A DNA stretch of 64,000 nucleotides from a filamentous cyanobacterium CCT1 (GTDB lineage: Bacteria; Cyanobacteriota; Cyanobacteriia; Phormidesmidales; Phormidesmidaceae): contig PYER01000004.1 of NCBI GenBank assembly GCA_003017855.1, positions 1-64,000 of the forward strand, in the 5' to 3' direction. This document shows positions 9,331 to 19,018 of the stretch, piece after piece; within the stretch, counting starts at the first letter, position 1, and each line of letters starts with the position of its first letter. The notes below the pieces were generated by a model. It did no database searches. It was not told the origin of the DNA and was given only the letters and a program-made list of their open reading frames with translations. The position numbers and the translations under genes are program-made.

Positions 9331-9365
9331 TTGACAGTCTCAGGTCAAACAGTAACAATGAATAC
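9331..9365 (+). promoter_or_regulatory. promoter (TTGACA...TAACAA) overlapped by an NtcA-type box GTAACAATGAATAC
   Basis: TTGACA 9331-9336; TAACAA 9353-9358 (16-bp spacer); GTA-N8-TAC at 9352-9365. Confidence 0.65.
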
Positions 9366-9373
9366 AGAAACAA

Positions 9374-9428
9374 ATCGTTCATCTCTCTTTGAGAGACGGA
9401 AGTAGAGCTAAAGCTCGAAGGAACGCGC
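9374..9428 (+). ncRNA. glutamine-I (glnA RNA) riboswitch
   Basis: CGTTC(9376-9380)/GAACG(9421-9425) P1; CTCTC-TTT-GAGAG P2; conserved GACGGAAGTAG; GAGC-TAAA-GCTC P3; GAAGGAACGCGCC. Confidence 0.88.
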
Positions 9429-9469
9429 CTCTGTTTATACACCTTCACTCATTTAAGGAGAGGCGAAAG

Positions 9470-9640
9470 ATGTCCTTGAAATATCGCGGCGTTGATTACG
9501 ATCCTGCTACCTCCCAGGTAGCTGTCTCTGAAGAAGTTATTGGCCGCTATCGCGGTGCGGTTGCTACCCGCCACGTTGCCAAGCAGGCTAAGGCCGATCA
9601 CCCCCAGGGTCTCAAGTATCGTGGGGCTGTGGTTCGCTAG
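9470..9640 (+). CDS. DUF4278 domain small protein
   Basis: MSLKYRGVDYDPATSQV...LKYRGAVVR; SD AAGGAG at 9455-9460. Confidence 0.88.
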   Translation: MSLKYRGVDYDPATSQVAVSEEVIGRYRGAVATRHVAKQAKADHPQGLKYRGAVVR

Positions 9641-9668
9641 GTTAAGGTTGCCCGGTTAGGCTAAGCGC

Positions 9669-9716
9669 TGGCCCCAGCTATGGGTTTTTGCCCTTGCTGG
9701 GGCCAATGTTTTTTAA
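9669..9716 (+). terminator. intrinsic terminator
   Basis: TGGCCCCAGC...GCTGGGGCCA followed by a T-rich tract. Confidence 0.75.
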
Positions 9717-9867
9717 AGGGGCGATGGAGATCCTGAATTGCTATGGTAGGCGTTGATTTAGTTGTTTAGTGCGTTTGTGCCAGCAGCACGCCATTACTAT
9801 GGGGCTGCTGCGGTTGAAATTCTGAATTGTTGATTTAATCCAGTATTGATCAACGCAATATTTGGCT

Positions 9868-9894
9868 AAAGCACCTCTAGAGGGGTGCTTTTTT
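9868..9894 (+). terminator. intrinsic terminator
   Basis: AGCACC-TCTAGA-GGGGTGCT followed by T6. Confidence 0.75.
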
Positions 9895-9955
9895 GTGCAG
9901 TAGGCTTGGACAATAGCTAATAGTACTATTGCGTCTACGTCGTCCAGGAGAATCG

Positions 9956-11296
9956 TTGGTTATTTTTGCGTATCTGCTGGGGCTGGCTACTGGGGTACTG
10001 CTGCTGATCTGGCAGCAGCGGCGACAGCGTCGCCGTGAGCAGCGGCTGATGCGAACCTTAAAGACAACCGATTGGCCTACCGCCCTGGGGCAGGTTGAGC
10101 AGCTGGTTCAAACTCAACCCCAGCAGCAGCGGCAGCTGCGATCGCTCGGTACCAGCCGCGATACTCTGGAACGCATTCTGCAGACGGCTCCGATCGGCTA
10201 TCTCCAGGTCGACGAAGAAAATCAGCTGATCTGGTGCAATGAGCAGGCCAATCGGCTGCTAAAGATGAATCAGCCTTTAGCCGGGCCGGTGCAGCGGCGA
10301 CGACTGCTGCTGGAGGTAGCCCGCTCCTACGAACTCGATGCCCTGATCGAAGAAGCCCGCGAAAAGCAGACCTGCTGCCAGCGGGAGTGGATGCTCTACC
10401 AAATTTCCCCTGACCCGCTACATCCCAAAGAAGAGCCGACCTATCCCCTGCGGGGCTATGCTCTTCCCCTGGATAACGGTGAAGTGGGCGTATTTCTGGA
10501 AAATCGTCAGGAGGCGGCCCTGCTGGTGCAGCAGCGCGATCGCTGGACTTCTGATGTCGCCCACGAGCTCAAAACCCCCCTCACCTCCATTCGCCTGGTG
10601 GCGGAAACCCTCCAGACCCGCGTCGATGACGGCCAGCGGCGCTGGCTCGATCGCCTCATCAACGAGACCATTCGGCTCAGCAATCTGGTCGAAGATCTGC
10701 TCAACCTCAGTCGGCTCCAGGGCAACCAGTTTCAGGGGCTCACCCTCGAACCGGTCGATCTGCCCCAGCTAATTCAGCGCGCCTGGGTCAGCCTTGAACC
10801 CCTGGCCGAGGTCAAAGGTTTATCTCTGACCTACGACGGCCCCTCCCACTGTTTAGTCAATTTGGATGAGACTTTATTTCACCGGGTGCTGCTCAACCTG
10901 ATTGACAACGCCATCAAGCATAGCCCCAGCCGCGCCACTATTTTTGTGCACCTGACCGAGCCCGATTGCAAGACTAAATCTGGCGATCGCCCGTCTGACT
11001 CCCTTACCCTTGAGGTGATGGATATGGGGACGGGCTTTAGCGCCAAAGATCTGCCCCACATATTCGATCGCTTTTACCGGGCTGACCCGTCTCGCAGCCG
11101 CCATGATGCGCTGGCTGACCTGCCCACCGTCGACCCTGGTGTCGCCACCGAGGTGAGCCGCGGTACTGGCCTGGGCCTGGCGATCGTGAGCCAAATTGTA
11201 GAAGCTCACAACGGTACGATTACTGCCGCTAACCACCCCGACCTAGGTGGTGGCTGGTTACAGCTGCAGCTGCCAGCTACTGCCCAAATTAACTAG
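9956..11296 (+). CDS. PAS-containing sensor histidine kinase (PhoR/SphS-like)
   Basis: H-box SDVAHELKTPLTSIRLVAETL, N-box, IFDRFYRAD and GTGLGLAIV; TTG start at 9956 preceded by AGGAG (ORF open from 9929). Confidence 0.85.
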   Translation: MVIFAYLLGLATGVLLLIWQQRRQRRREQRLMRTLKTTDWPTALGQVEQLVQTQPQQQRQLRSLGTSRDTLERILQTAPIGYLQVDEENQLIWCNEQANRLLKMNQPLAGPVQRRRLLLEVARSYELDALIEEAREKQTCCQREWMLYQISPDPLHPKEEPTYPLRGYALPLDNGEVGVFLENRQEAALLVQQRDRWTSDVAHELKTPLTSIRLVAETLQTRVDDGQRRWLDRLINETIRLSNLVEDLLNLSRLQGNQFQGLTLEPVDLPQLIQRAWVSLEPLAEVKGLSLTYDGPSHCLVNLDETLFHRVLLNLIDNAIKHSPSRATIFVHLTEPDCKTKSGDRPSDSLTLEVMDMGTGFSAKDLPHIFDRFYRADPSRSRHDALADLPTVDPGVATEVSRGTGLGLAIVSQIVEAHNGTITAANHPDLGGGWLQLQLPATAQIN

Positions 11297-11451
11297 CTTC
11301 AGGTCAAATTAGGGCCAAAATTTAACCGTAATAACATCGAAATCCTGGCCCAAAGACTGAGAGTTTATACTCAGGCAACCTGAATTGCTGGCATACTTGT
11401 TAAGTTGGTTACGTAATCCTGCTGGGCATACATGGCCCTGTTCGTCACGCC

Positions 11452-12237
11452 ATGGCAGAGCGGCTGCAGAAAATTTTGTCTCAGTATGGCCTTGCCTCCC
11501 GACGGCAGGCTGAACAGATGATCGAATCTGGGCAGGTGCGAGTCAATGGTGAAGTCGCGCATCTTGGTCAGCGGGCCGACCCCACCCGCGATCGCATTGA
11601 GGTCAACCGGCAACCCATCCAGGCCCACGGTCGTCCCACCCAGCACTACCTGCTGCTGCACAAGCCCCTGGGCATGGTGTCTACCTGTGCCGACCCCCAG
11701 GGGAGGCCCACCGTGATGACGGTGCTACCACCCGAGCTGCACACCGTGGGGATTCATCCCGTGGGGCGGCTCGATGCCTACAGTACCGGGGCTCTGCTGC
11801 TCACCAACGATGGCGACTTTACATTTCGGCTCACCCACCCTCGCCACGACATTCCCAAAACCTACCGGGTCTGTCTGGAGGGGCAGATGCGACCCGAGGC
11901 CATCGAGGCTTGGCGCAAAGGCATCGACCTCGATAACCGACCCACTCGCCCCGCCAAAGTAACGGTAATAGCCCAAGGCCGAAACCAGACCCAGCTCGAA
12001 GTCGTACTGCAGGAGGGGCGTAACCGACAAATTCGTCGGGTGGCCCAGGCCCTGGGCTACCGGGTGCTAGACTTACACCGAACTGCAGTAGGCTCAGTCA
12101 GGTTGGGCAACCTAGCTGAGGGGTCTTACAGGGCTTTATCATCTGCCGAAATTGAGGCATTATTAGCAGAGTCATCGGTTCAATCAGCCTCCTTTGCTAA
12201 GCTGTCTCCTCCATCAGTAAGCCATTCGCCGTCTTGA
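11452..12237 (+). CDS. RsuA/RluB-family 23S/16S pseudouridine synthase
   Basis: S4 domain MAERLQKILSQYGLASRRQAEQMI; GRLDAYSTGALLLTNDG catalytic motif. Confidence 0.92.
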   Translation: MAERLQKILSQYGLASRRQAEQMIESGQVRVNGEVAHLGQRADPTRDRIEVNRQPIQAHGRPTQHYLLLHKPLGMVSTCADPQGRPTVMTVLPPELHTVGIHPVGRLDAYSTGALLLTNDGDFTFRLTHPRHDIPKTYRVCLEGQMRPEAIEAWRKGIDLDNRPTRPAKVTVIAQGRNQTQLEVVLQEGRNRQIRRVAQALGYRVLDLHRTAVGSVRLGNLAEGSYRALSSAEIEALLAESSVQSASFAKLSPPSVSHSPS

Positions 12238-12253
12238 GCTAGTTTTTCCCTGT

Positions 12254-13042
12254 ATGAAGACAAAAGAGTTGGTTGACCCTAATGCCGTCTATCGAGAGCA
12301 GCTTGTAGAACTGGGTACCCTACTGCGGGCAGCTCGCCAGCAGCAGGGGCTGACCCTAGAAGCTCTGGCTGAAACAACCCTGATTCGCCCTAGCCTGATG
12401 GCGGCCATCGAACAGGGCGACTTAGACGGGCTGCCTGAACCCGTCTACATTCGGGGTCTGATTCGCCGCTATGGCGATGCCCTGCAGCTCGATGGTGAAA
12501 CCCTGGCCAGCCAGTTTTTTACCCCGCCCCGCATTCAGCGCCGCTCCTGGAAAGAGACTCCAGCGGCCCAGCTGCGTCCCCTCCACCTTTACGGGGCCTA
12601 CTTTATGCTGCTGGTAGCGGCAATCAGCGGGCTCTCCTACCTGCTGCGGCAAACCGCTCCCGAGGTGACGGTGCTGCCGCCCCTGAATCCCCTCGAAGGT
12701 GGTACACAGACCGAGTCTGAAGCTACCCCCAGTGTGGGCGATGTTCCTGCCGATCCGACTCCTCAGGCCACAGACCCCCAGTCTCCGATTCAGGTCAAAA
12801 TGACCCTGACGGCTCAGTCCTGGTTGCGCATTACCTCCGATGGCCAAACCGAGTTTGAGGGCATTTTGCAGCCCGGCGATAGCCGCCTGTGGACGGCCGA
12901 TCAGGCCCTAACGATCCGGGCTGGCAACGCTGGTGCCGTCATGGTCAGCTACAACGATCGCCAGGCCGAGGCTCTTGGTCAACCAGGTATGGTCCGAGAG
13001 ATTACCTTTTCGCCCGCAGAAGCGGTTAGTCTGGCCTGGTAA
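12254..13042 (+). CDS. RodZ-like helix-turn-helix / DUF4115 membrane protein
   Basis: N-terminal HTH, single TM, C-terminal SWLRITSDGQTEFEGILQPGDSRLWTADQALTIRAGNAGAVMVSYN. Confidence 0.85.
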   Translation: MKTKELVDPNAVYREQLVELGTLLRAARQQQGLTLEALAETTLIRPSLMAAIEQGDLDGLPEPVYIRGLIRRYGDALQLDGETLASQFFTPPRIQRRSWKETPAAQLRPLHLYGAYFMLLVAAISGLSYLLRQTAPEVTVLPPLNPLEGGTQTESEATPSVGDVPADPTPQATDPQSPIQVKMTLTAQSWLRITSDGQTEFEGILQPGDSRLWTADQALTIRAGNAGAVMVSYNDRQAEALGQPGMVREITFSPAEAVSLAW

Positions 13043-13104
13043 TTGGTCTTTCACCACTCATGGGGCTTTTGAACAGGGGGCACAGAGCATTCTTTAGTTG
13101 AAGA

Positions 13105-13149
13105 TTAGACAGGTTAGACGGGTCCAGCGTTTTAACCTGTCTAATTTTT
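13105..13149. terminator. strong intrinsic terminator (probably bidirectional)
   Basis: TTAGACAGGTTA...TAACCTGTCTAA 12-bp perfect stem followed by T5. Confidence 0.85.
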
Positions 13150-13238
13150 GACGTGCCGACGCTGGCAGCGGCACTGGCGTAGGCATATCGCTTGAGCCCT
13201 CACTGATATCCCTAGCTACTGGGCCAATGCTATGTCGG

Positions 13239-14099
13239 TTAGCTGGGCTGGGCGATCGCCACCTCTTCCTCTGCGGCCTGCTGCATATCCAAAATGAAGG
13301 GTATGTTGCTGCCCTGCCCGACGACCAGCACTCGGGGAACCTGGGCACCGCCGTCTTTCCAGGCTTCGATCGCCTCTTTTTGCAGCACCAGAGACCCGCC
13401 CTTAGCCTTCAGGGTTTCGGCAATCAGCCGTTGGGCCTCGGCACGACCCTTCGCCCGGTTAATTTCGGCCTGGGCCTCCTGCTCGGCTTCCTGAGCAATG
13501 TAGACGGCGCGGCGAGCGCGCTGTTCAGCAATCTGCTTGTCTTCTACGGCCTTGGCAAACTCGGTAGAAAAGGTCAGATCGACCACGCTGGTATCGAGGA
13601 CTAAAATGCCGTACTTGTCGAGCCGAGAGGTCAGGGCGTCGTCAAAGTCTTGCTTGAGCTCAGCCCGCTGGGTAATCGCTTCCTCTACAGTGCGGCGAGC
13701 GGCGGCAATTTTGAATGACTCCTGGGTTTGGGGAGCCACAATTTTAGATACCAAGTTTTCTAACGTGCCCTGGGTGCGGCGAATGTTGACGACCTCGGTG
13801 GGGTCAAGGCGAAAGTTAATGGCAAATCGGCCTGAGAGATCCTGCAGGTCTTTGGTTGAGCTTTGGGCGGGTACCTCAAACTTTTGCACGGTGACGTCGT
13901 ACACATCGACCGTAGAAACCAGGGGCGGTTTCAGATGAATGCCCTCTAGCAGGGCCCCATCCTGCGATTTTCCTAAAATGCTCAGCACACCGGCCTGACC
14001 GGGGTTGATGATGACAAAGCTGCTGGTTACCAGGGCCAAACCGACAATGGCGAGAAAACTCAGCACCACTGGTGGCCAGTTTAGAGTCGAAGATTTCAA
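13239..14099 (-). CDS. prohibitin family (SPFH/Band 7) protein
   Basis: FVIINPGQAGVLSILGK...RRTVEEAITQRAELKQDFDDALTSRLDKYGILVLDTSVVDLTFS. Confidence 0.92.
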   Translation of the reverse strand: MKSSTLNWPPVVLSFLAIVGLALVTSSFVIINPGQAGVLSILGKSQDGALLEGIHLKPPLVSTVDVYDVTVQKFEVPAQSSTKDLQDLSGRFAINFRLDPTEVVNIRRTQGTLENLVSKIVAPQTQESFKIAAARRTVEEAITQRAELKQDFDDALTSRLDKYGILVLDTSVVDLTFSTEFAKAVEDKQIAEQRARRAVYIAQEAEQEAQAEINRAKGRAEAQRLIAETLKAKGGSLVLQKEAIEAWKDGGAQVPRVLVVGQGSNIPFILDMQQAAEEEVAIAQPS

Positions 14100-14240
14100 C
14101 GGAAGTTCCTAATTGTGCTGCCCTTCTACGGTATCGGCTATTTAGCCGAGCGGGGAGGTTCTTCAGCAAGGCTTTGGATTGAGGGCTGTGGATCAAAGGC
14201 TTCGGATCAACTCTGTCAGCTCTAAAAATTCGGGTATGCC

Positions 14241-14316
14241 GTAGCGTGGGTCAAACGAAGTGCGACCTACGAGAGCTTAAGAACCCGTGGGTCTCGTAAA
14301 CTCGACATCACGCTAC
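14241..14316. repeat. 76-bp TIR element (copy C of the MITE/REP-like family)
   Basis: GTAGCGTG (14241-14248) and CACGCTAC (14309-14316); internal TCAAACGAAGTG shared with copy A; same 76-bp length. Confidence 0.7.
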
Positions 14317-14349
14317 TTACTAACCCTAAAATTTAGCCTTGACGCTGCA

Positions 14350-15399
14350 CTAGTCGGGGAGCCCCATCACCTGGCCCGAACCAGCCACCACTTCGCCAAT
14401 GGCGTAGGCGGCTACCTGGTGCTGGGCCAGCCAGGCCAGGGTCTGATCGACATGGTTAGCAGGAACTACCAGAGCAAACCCAATTCCCATATTAAATGTG
14501 TCGTAGAGCGCACTCTCGGGCACCTCGCCTGCCTGTGCTAGCCAGCTAAATACGGGTAGTACAGGCCAGCTACCTACCTCAAGCTGAATACTCTGGTCTG
14601 GCCCCAGGCAGCGAGGCAGGTTTTCGGGTAGGCCGCCGCCGGTAATATGGGCCATGCCGTGGATGGCTAACCCCTCTCGACGCGCCTTCAGCACGGGATC
14701 TACGTAGATGCGAGTGGGGGTGAGCAAGACGTTGGCCAGGCTCAGGTCGCTGAGGGTCGGTACGACCTCGTCCCAGCGGTAGCCGGTGCCACCGTCGGGG
14801 CGCTGGCCCTCGGCAACGACCTTGCGCACCAGGCTAAAGCCATTGCTGTGTACGCCGCTGCTGGCAAGCCCAATGACGCGATCGCCCAGCTGCACCTGGC
14901 TGCCGTCTAAAATCTGAGACTTTTCGACTACACCCACGCAAAACCCTGCCAGATCGTACTCGCCAGGGCCATAAAAACCGGGCATTTCAGCGGTTTCGCC
15001 GCCCAACAGAGCGCACCCGGCCTGGTGACACCCCGCCACAATGCCCTCGACCACTTCTGCTAGGGCAGCAGGTTCTAGCTTGCCTGTGGCCAGGTAGTCG
15101 AGAAAGAACAGCGGTTCGGCCCCGCTGGTGAGAATGTCGTTGACGCACATGGCTACCAGATCAATGCCGACGGTGCTGTGGCGCTGGGTCACCTGGGCAA
15201 TTTTGAGCTTGGTGCCAACCCCGTCGGTGCCCGATACCAACACCGGTTCGCGGTAGCCCGTCGGCAGTTCGCAGAGGCCACTAAATCCTCCTAGGCTGCC
15301 CAGCACCTCAGGTCGACGGGTGCTGTCTACCAGGCTGCGAATGCGCTGCACAAAGCCACGCCCTGCCTCTACGTCTACACCGGCATCCCGATAGTCCAT
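14350..15399 (-). CDS. purM: phosphoribosylformylglycinamidine cyclo-ligase
   Basis: [13 protein letters not shown]...[13 protein letters not shown]...[13 protein letters not shown]. Confidence 0.97.
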   Translation of the reverse strand: MDYRDAGVDVEAGRGFVQRIRSLVDSTRRPEVLGSLGGFSGLCELPTGYREPVLVSGTDGVGTKLKIAQVTQRHSTVGIDLVAMCVNDILTSGAEPLFFLDYLATGKLEPAALAEVVEGIVAGCHQAGCALLGGETAEMPGFYGPGEYDLAGFCVGVVEKSQILDGSQVQLGDRVIGLASSGVHSNGFSLVRKVVAEGQRPDGGTGYRWDEVVPTLSDLSLANVLLTPTRIYVDPVLKARREGLAIHGMAHITGGGLPENLPRCLGPDQSIQLEVGSWPVLPVFSWLAQAGEVPESALYDTFNMGIGFALVVPANHVDQTLAWLAQHQVAAYAIGEVVAGSGQVMGLPD

Positions 15400-16024
15400 G
15401 GGGTTTCAAACGTCCTTGCGTGTGGGCCAGTCTCTTACCTTAAAAACGGGGGCGAGCTTCGTCAATGGGCCAGGTCGCTAGCAGCGGCGATCGCCCGACT
15501 TAGCGCAGCTAGTTTTCCTAGCAATTGGATCCGAATGGCGGTATGATTGGGAGCTTTTTCTGGGTCATCAGGGCACTTGCTGGTCTGCCGTCAGGCTGCG
15601 ATCGCCGTCAAAATTTGTGTTGCAAAGTACAGTTCGTGTTCCGCGATCTTTACCTTTTGCTGACAAATCCCTGCCAAACGATGAACAGACTGATTATTTT
15701 TACATAACTCACTTGACTGAATTCATAAATAATTCGAAATTTAACGGAGACTCGTGCAGGACTGTAAAACCCAGTCACAGCAGTTAATTCAGCCATTCAT
15801 GTAGGAAGGGATACTTTTTTATTTTGCGGTGGAGGCATATCCCCTCCATATCTTCCCGGATTTGCAAGTCTGGCTGAACGTGCTAAGTTACATTTCGTCA
15901 AAAAAACCGAAGGCCAATTTGCAATGAGCACGGGCTTTAAGGCGATTCCTGTGTCGCCTGTTCTAGGTCATGGTTGTCAGGCTCAGAATTTTCCCCCTGC
16001 TCTTTCTGTTGAATTCTTTTGGTG

Positions 16025-17053
16025 TACATGAAACATTCCGTATTGGGCGGACTGACGGTTGCCGTCGCTATGTCCGTCTTTGGAGCACCTCTGCCCAGCC
16101 ACGCCCAAGACAGCAGCAATAGCGGTCTTTCTCTGGATCCTGAAGCAGAACTTCATGCCGAAGCTCTGTCGCTTACCGACTACCCCGATGCAGGTCAACC
16201 TGCCGACTCTGACCCTTCAACTTTTGAGCCTGCCGAACCTGCCGAACCTGCCTTACTCATTCAGCCTGCTGATACTTCTGACGAACCCAACCAGGTCTTA
16301 GACACAGCTACAGTCTTTCCCCACGCCCTCGATGCTCGCCAGGCCGCTACGGTCTACATCCGCTCAATCCCTGTTATTACCCTGGTTGGGGGCGAGCTTG
16401 AAACCCTGAGTGCTGGCCAAGGCACGGTGGCAACTCCCCCTGATGCTCAAGAACCCCTGCGGCGGGCGAATGACATCGTTACTCGCCTGCAAATGCTGGC
16501 TGCCGATGGCGATGCCACTGCGATCGAAGCTCGTTGGGAAGACGAAGCTGAGGCTTTTGTGGTGGCCTGGGGCGATGAAACGTTGCTCACCGTCAACAAC
16601 AAAGCCATTCTGCCTGACACTACGGCCAACCCCGGCGAAGACGCGCTTCAAATTGCCAATCGGCTGCGCCGCCTCGTGGGCAATGCTCCTCCGCTAGCTC
16701 GGGTTGAAGGTCTGCCAGAGCCAACTCCTGCGGCTAACCAGGTGGGTGTAGTGACCTCCAGCCTGACCGGCATGGCCTCCTGGTACGGCCCTGGCTTCCA
16801 CGGTCGCCGCAGCGCTAGCGGCGAGATGTTTAACCAAAATGCTTTGACGGCGGCCCACCGCACCCTGCCCTTTGGCACCCAGGTGCGCGTTACCAATTTG
16901 TCTACGGGGCAGTCGGTAGTGGTGCGAATTAACGATCGCGGTCCCTTTGGCCATGGTCGAGTGATCGATCTGTCGTCGGCGGCAGCGGCCCAAATTGGCT
17001 TGAGAGCCAGCGGCGTCGGTCGGGTACAGATCGACGTTTTGTCGGCCCAGTAG
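16025..17053 (+). CDS. rlpA: septal ring lytic transglycosylase RlpA-family protein
   Basis: Signal peptide MKHSVLGGLTVAVAMSVFGAPLPSHAQ; C-terminal DPBB domain GMASWYGPGFHGRRSASGEMFN...RINDRGPFGHGRVIDLSSAAA. Confidence 0.9.
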   Translation, partial: YMKHSVLGGLTVAVAMSVFGAPLPSHAQDSSNSGLSLDPEAELHAEALSLTDYPDAGQPADSDPSTFEPAEPAEPALLIQPADTSDEPNQVLDTATVFPHALDARQAATVYIRSIPVITLVGGELETLSAGQGTVATPPDAQEPLRRANDIVTRLQMLAADGDATAIEARWEDEAEAFVVAWGDETLLTVNNKAILPDTTANPGEDALQIANRLRRLVGNAPPLARVEGLPEPTPAANQVGVVTSSLTGMASWYGPGFHGRRSASGEMFNQNALTAAHRTLPFGTQVRVTNLSTGQSVVVRINDRGPFGHGRVIDLSSAAAAQIGLRASGVGRVQIDVLSAQ

Positions 17054-17097
17054 CTCCCGCTACAAGCCTCTGTCATAGTTCTGCCGAGGCCCAAGTC

Positions 17098-17132
17098 AAC
17101 CCTCTCCATCGCCCTAGCTGGAGAGGGTTTTT
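17098..17132 (+). terminator. intrinsic terminator
   Basis: AACCCTCTCCA...TGGAGAGGGTTTTT. Confidence 0.8.
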
Positions 17133-17309
17133 GGTGGGTTACCCTAGCTGTAAGGCCAGGGTTGTAATGGAGCCAGGCAAAGGTCATGGCAAAGCGGAGA
17201 GTGGGGCGGTATGCTCCCGACTTTAAATCTGGTACGGTAATGCCTTTGGAACGGGGTGGCCAGAAGTTTAGCTGTCACATACGCTCATGCGGCAAAGGAG
17301 TAGAACATT

Positions 17310-18917
17310 GTGCGGGTACTCAAGGCGGTTGAAGGCTTAACGCGCTATTTAGCCCAGGCGCGGCTGGGTCAGCGTGGCGTGCTCGCCAGCGGCACGGGGC
17401 GGCGATCGACTGACCGCCTTGAGGTGGGGCTGGTGCCGACAATGGGCAACCTGCACCGAGGCCATCTGAGCCTGATTGAGCGGGCCCGGCGAGAAAATGC
17501 CCTGGTGGTGGTCAGCATTTTTGTCAATCCGCTGCAGTTTGGTCCCCAGGAAGACCTGGCCCGCTACCCCCATACCCCTGACCAAGATCTGCACCTGTGT
17601 GAGCAGGCCGGGGTAGACGCTGTATTTATGCCTACCCCGGCGGCGTTCTACGGCACGGCAGACCCACAGGCCAGCGACCTGACCCAGGTTGTGCCCCCTA
17701 AGGGCATGATGGCGGTGCTCTGCGGTCCCCACCGACCGGGGCACTTTGAGGGGGTGGCTACGGTAGTGACTAAGCTGCTGAGTCTGGTAGCCCCCGATCG
17801 CGCCTACTTTGGCTATAAAGACGCCCAGCAGCTGGCTATTCTGAAGCGCCTGGCGCAAGATTTGAACCTGCCGGGCCAGATGGTGGGCTGCCCCACGGTG
17901 CGTGAAGCCAGTGGTTTGGCCCTCAGCTCGCGCAATGCTTATTTAAGTGCCGCCGAGCAACCGCAGGCCGCTGCCCTCTACCGGGGCCTGGTAGCCGCTC
18001 AGAGCCGCTTCAAGGCGGGTGAGCGCCACCGCACGGCTCTGGTAGAGGCTGTGCACCAGGAACTCGCCCAGGAGCCCAGCCTGCAGCCGCAGTACGTGGA
18101 GCTGGTGCACCCTGAAACGCTGCAGCCGCTGGAGCGGGTAGAAACCCTGGGCATGGTAGCGGTTGCGGCCTACCTGGGCACCACTCGGCTAATTGACAAC
18201 CTGCTGCTGCGCGATCGCCAGCCGATTGTGGCCATTGATGGCCCAGCGGGGGCAGGCAAGTCGACAGTGGCCCGACGGGTGGCCCAGCGGCTCAACCTGC
18301 TCTACCTCGACAGCGGGGCCATGTACCGGGCAATTACCTGGCTGGCCCTGGAGCGAGGGGTCGATTTGCAGGACGAGGTGGCGATCGCAGAGTTGGTCAG
18401 CGACTGCGACATTCACCTGACCGCCTCGGGCGACGACCCCGCCTTTGCCGCTTTCCCCAGCCGCATCTGGCTAAACGGGCAGGAGGTGACTCAGCTGATC
18501 CGCAGCGCAGCAGTGACCGAGCAGGTCTCGCTGGTGTCGGCCCAGCCCACCGTGCGCCAAACCCTCCTGCGTCAGCAGCAGCAGTACGGCGTTACGGGGG
18601 GGGTGGTCATGGAGGGGCGCGACATCGGCACCCAGGTGTTTCCTCAGGCAGAGCTGAAAATCTTTCTGACCGCCTCGGTGGCAGAGCGGGCCCGCCGCCG
18701 CCAGCGTGACCTGGCCGCTCAGCAGCAGCCAGCGGTATCTCTCAATGATCTGGAGCTAGCCATTGACGAGCGCGATCGCAAAGACAGCAGTCGGCTGGTA
18801 TCGCCCCTGCGCAAAGCCGACGATGCGATCGAGCTGATTACCGACGGCCTCTCGATCGATGATGTCGTCGAGAAAATCGTGCAGTTGTTTGAAGAACGGG
18901 TAGAAAAGAGGGGATGA
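17310..18917 (+). CDS. panC/cmk: bifunctional pantothenate synthetase / (d)CMP kinase
   Basis: PTMGNLHRGHLSLI...FGPQEDLARYP (PanC) fused to IVAIDGPAGAGKSTVARRVAQRLNLLYLDSGAMYRAITW (Cmk). Confidence 0.97.
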   Translation: MRVLKAVEGLTRYLAQARLGQRGVLASGTGRRSTDRLEVGLVPTMGNLHRGHLSLIERARRENALVVVSIFVNPLQFGPQEDLARYPHTPDQDLHLCEQAGVDAVFMPTPAAFYGTADPQASDLTQVVPPKGMMAVLCGPHRPGHFEGVATVVTKLLSLVAPDRAYFGYKDAQQLAILKRLAQDLNLPGQMVGCPTVREASGLALSSRNAYLSAAEQPQAAALYRGLVAAQSRFKAGERHRTALVEAVHQELAQEPSLQPQYVELVHPETLQPLERVETLGMVAVAAYLGTTRLIDNLLLRDRQPIVAIDGPAGAGKSTVARRVAQRLNLLYLDSGAMYRAITWLALERGVDLQDEVAIAELVSDCDIHLTASGDDPAFAAFPSRIWLNGQEVTQLIRSAAVTEQVSLVSAQPTVRQTLLRQQQQYGVTGGVVMEGRDIGTQVFPQAELKIFLTASVAERARRRQRDLAAQQQPAVSLNDLELAIDERDRKDSSRLVSPLRKADDAIELITDGLSIDDVVEKIVQLFEERVEKRG

Positions 18918-18976
18918 ATGCAAAATTCAAAATTGAGAATTCAAGATTTTGAACTTTGCATTTTGAACTTTGCACT
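18918..18976. repeat. AAATTCAAAATT-type intergenic palindromic repeat
   Basis: ATGCAAAATTCAAAATT...GATTTTGAACTTTGCATTTTGAACTTTGCA; similar words at 55481-55543. Confidence 0.7.
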
Positions 18977-19018
18977 CTCCCCCCCTCATCCACCTCACCT
19001 CCCTCATCCCCTCTTGCC

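Noticed and set aside
15720-16024. ydaO/c-di-AMP riboswitch upstream of rlpA
   Set aside because: Expected conserved words such as GGGGUGAAU and CAGCUAACCUCGUAAGC were not found
17310-18917. panC-cmk fusion as a novelty
   Set aside because: This fusion is well established in cyanobacteria
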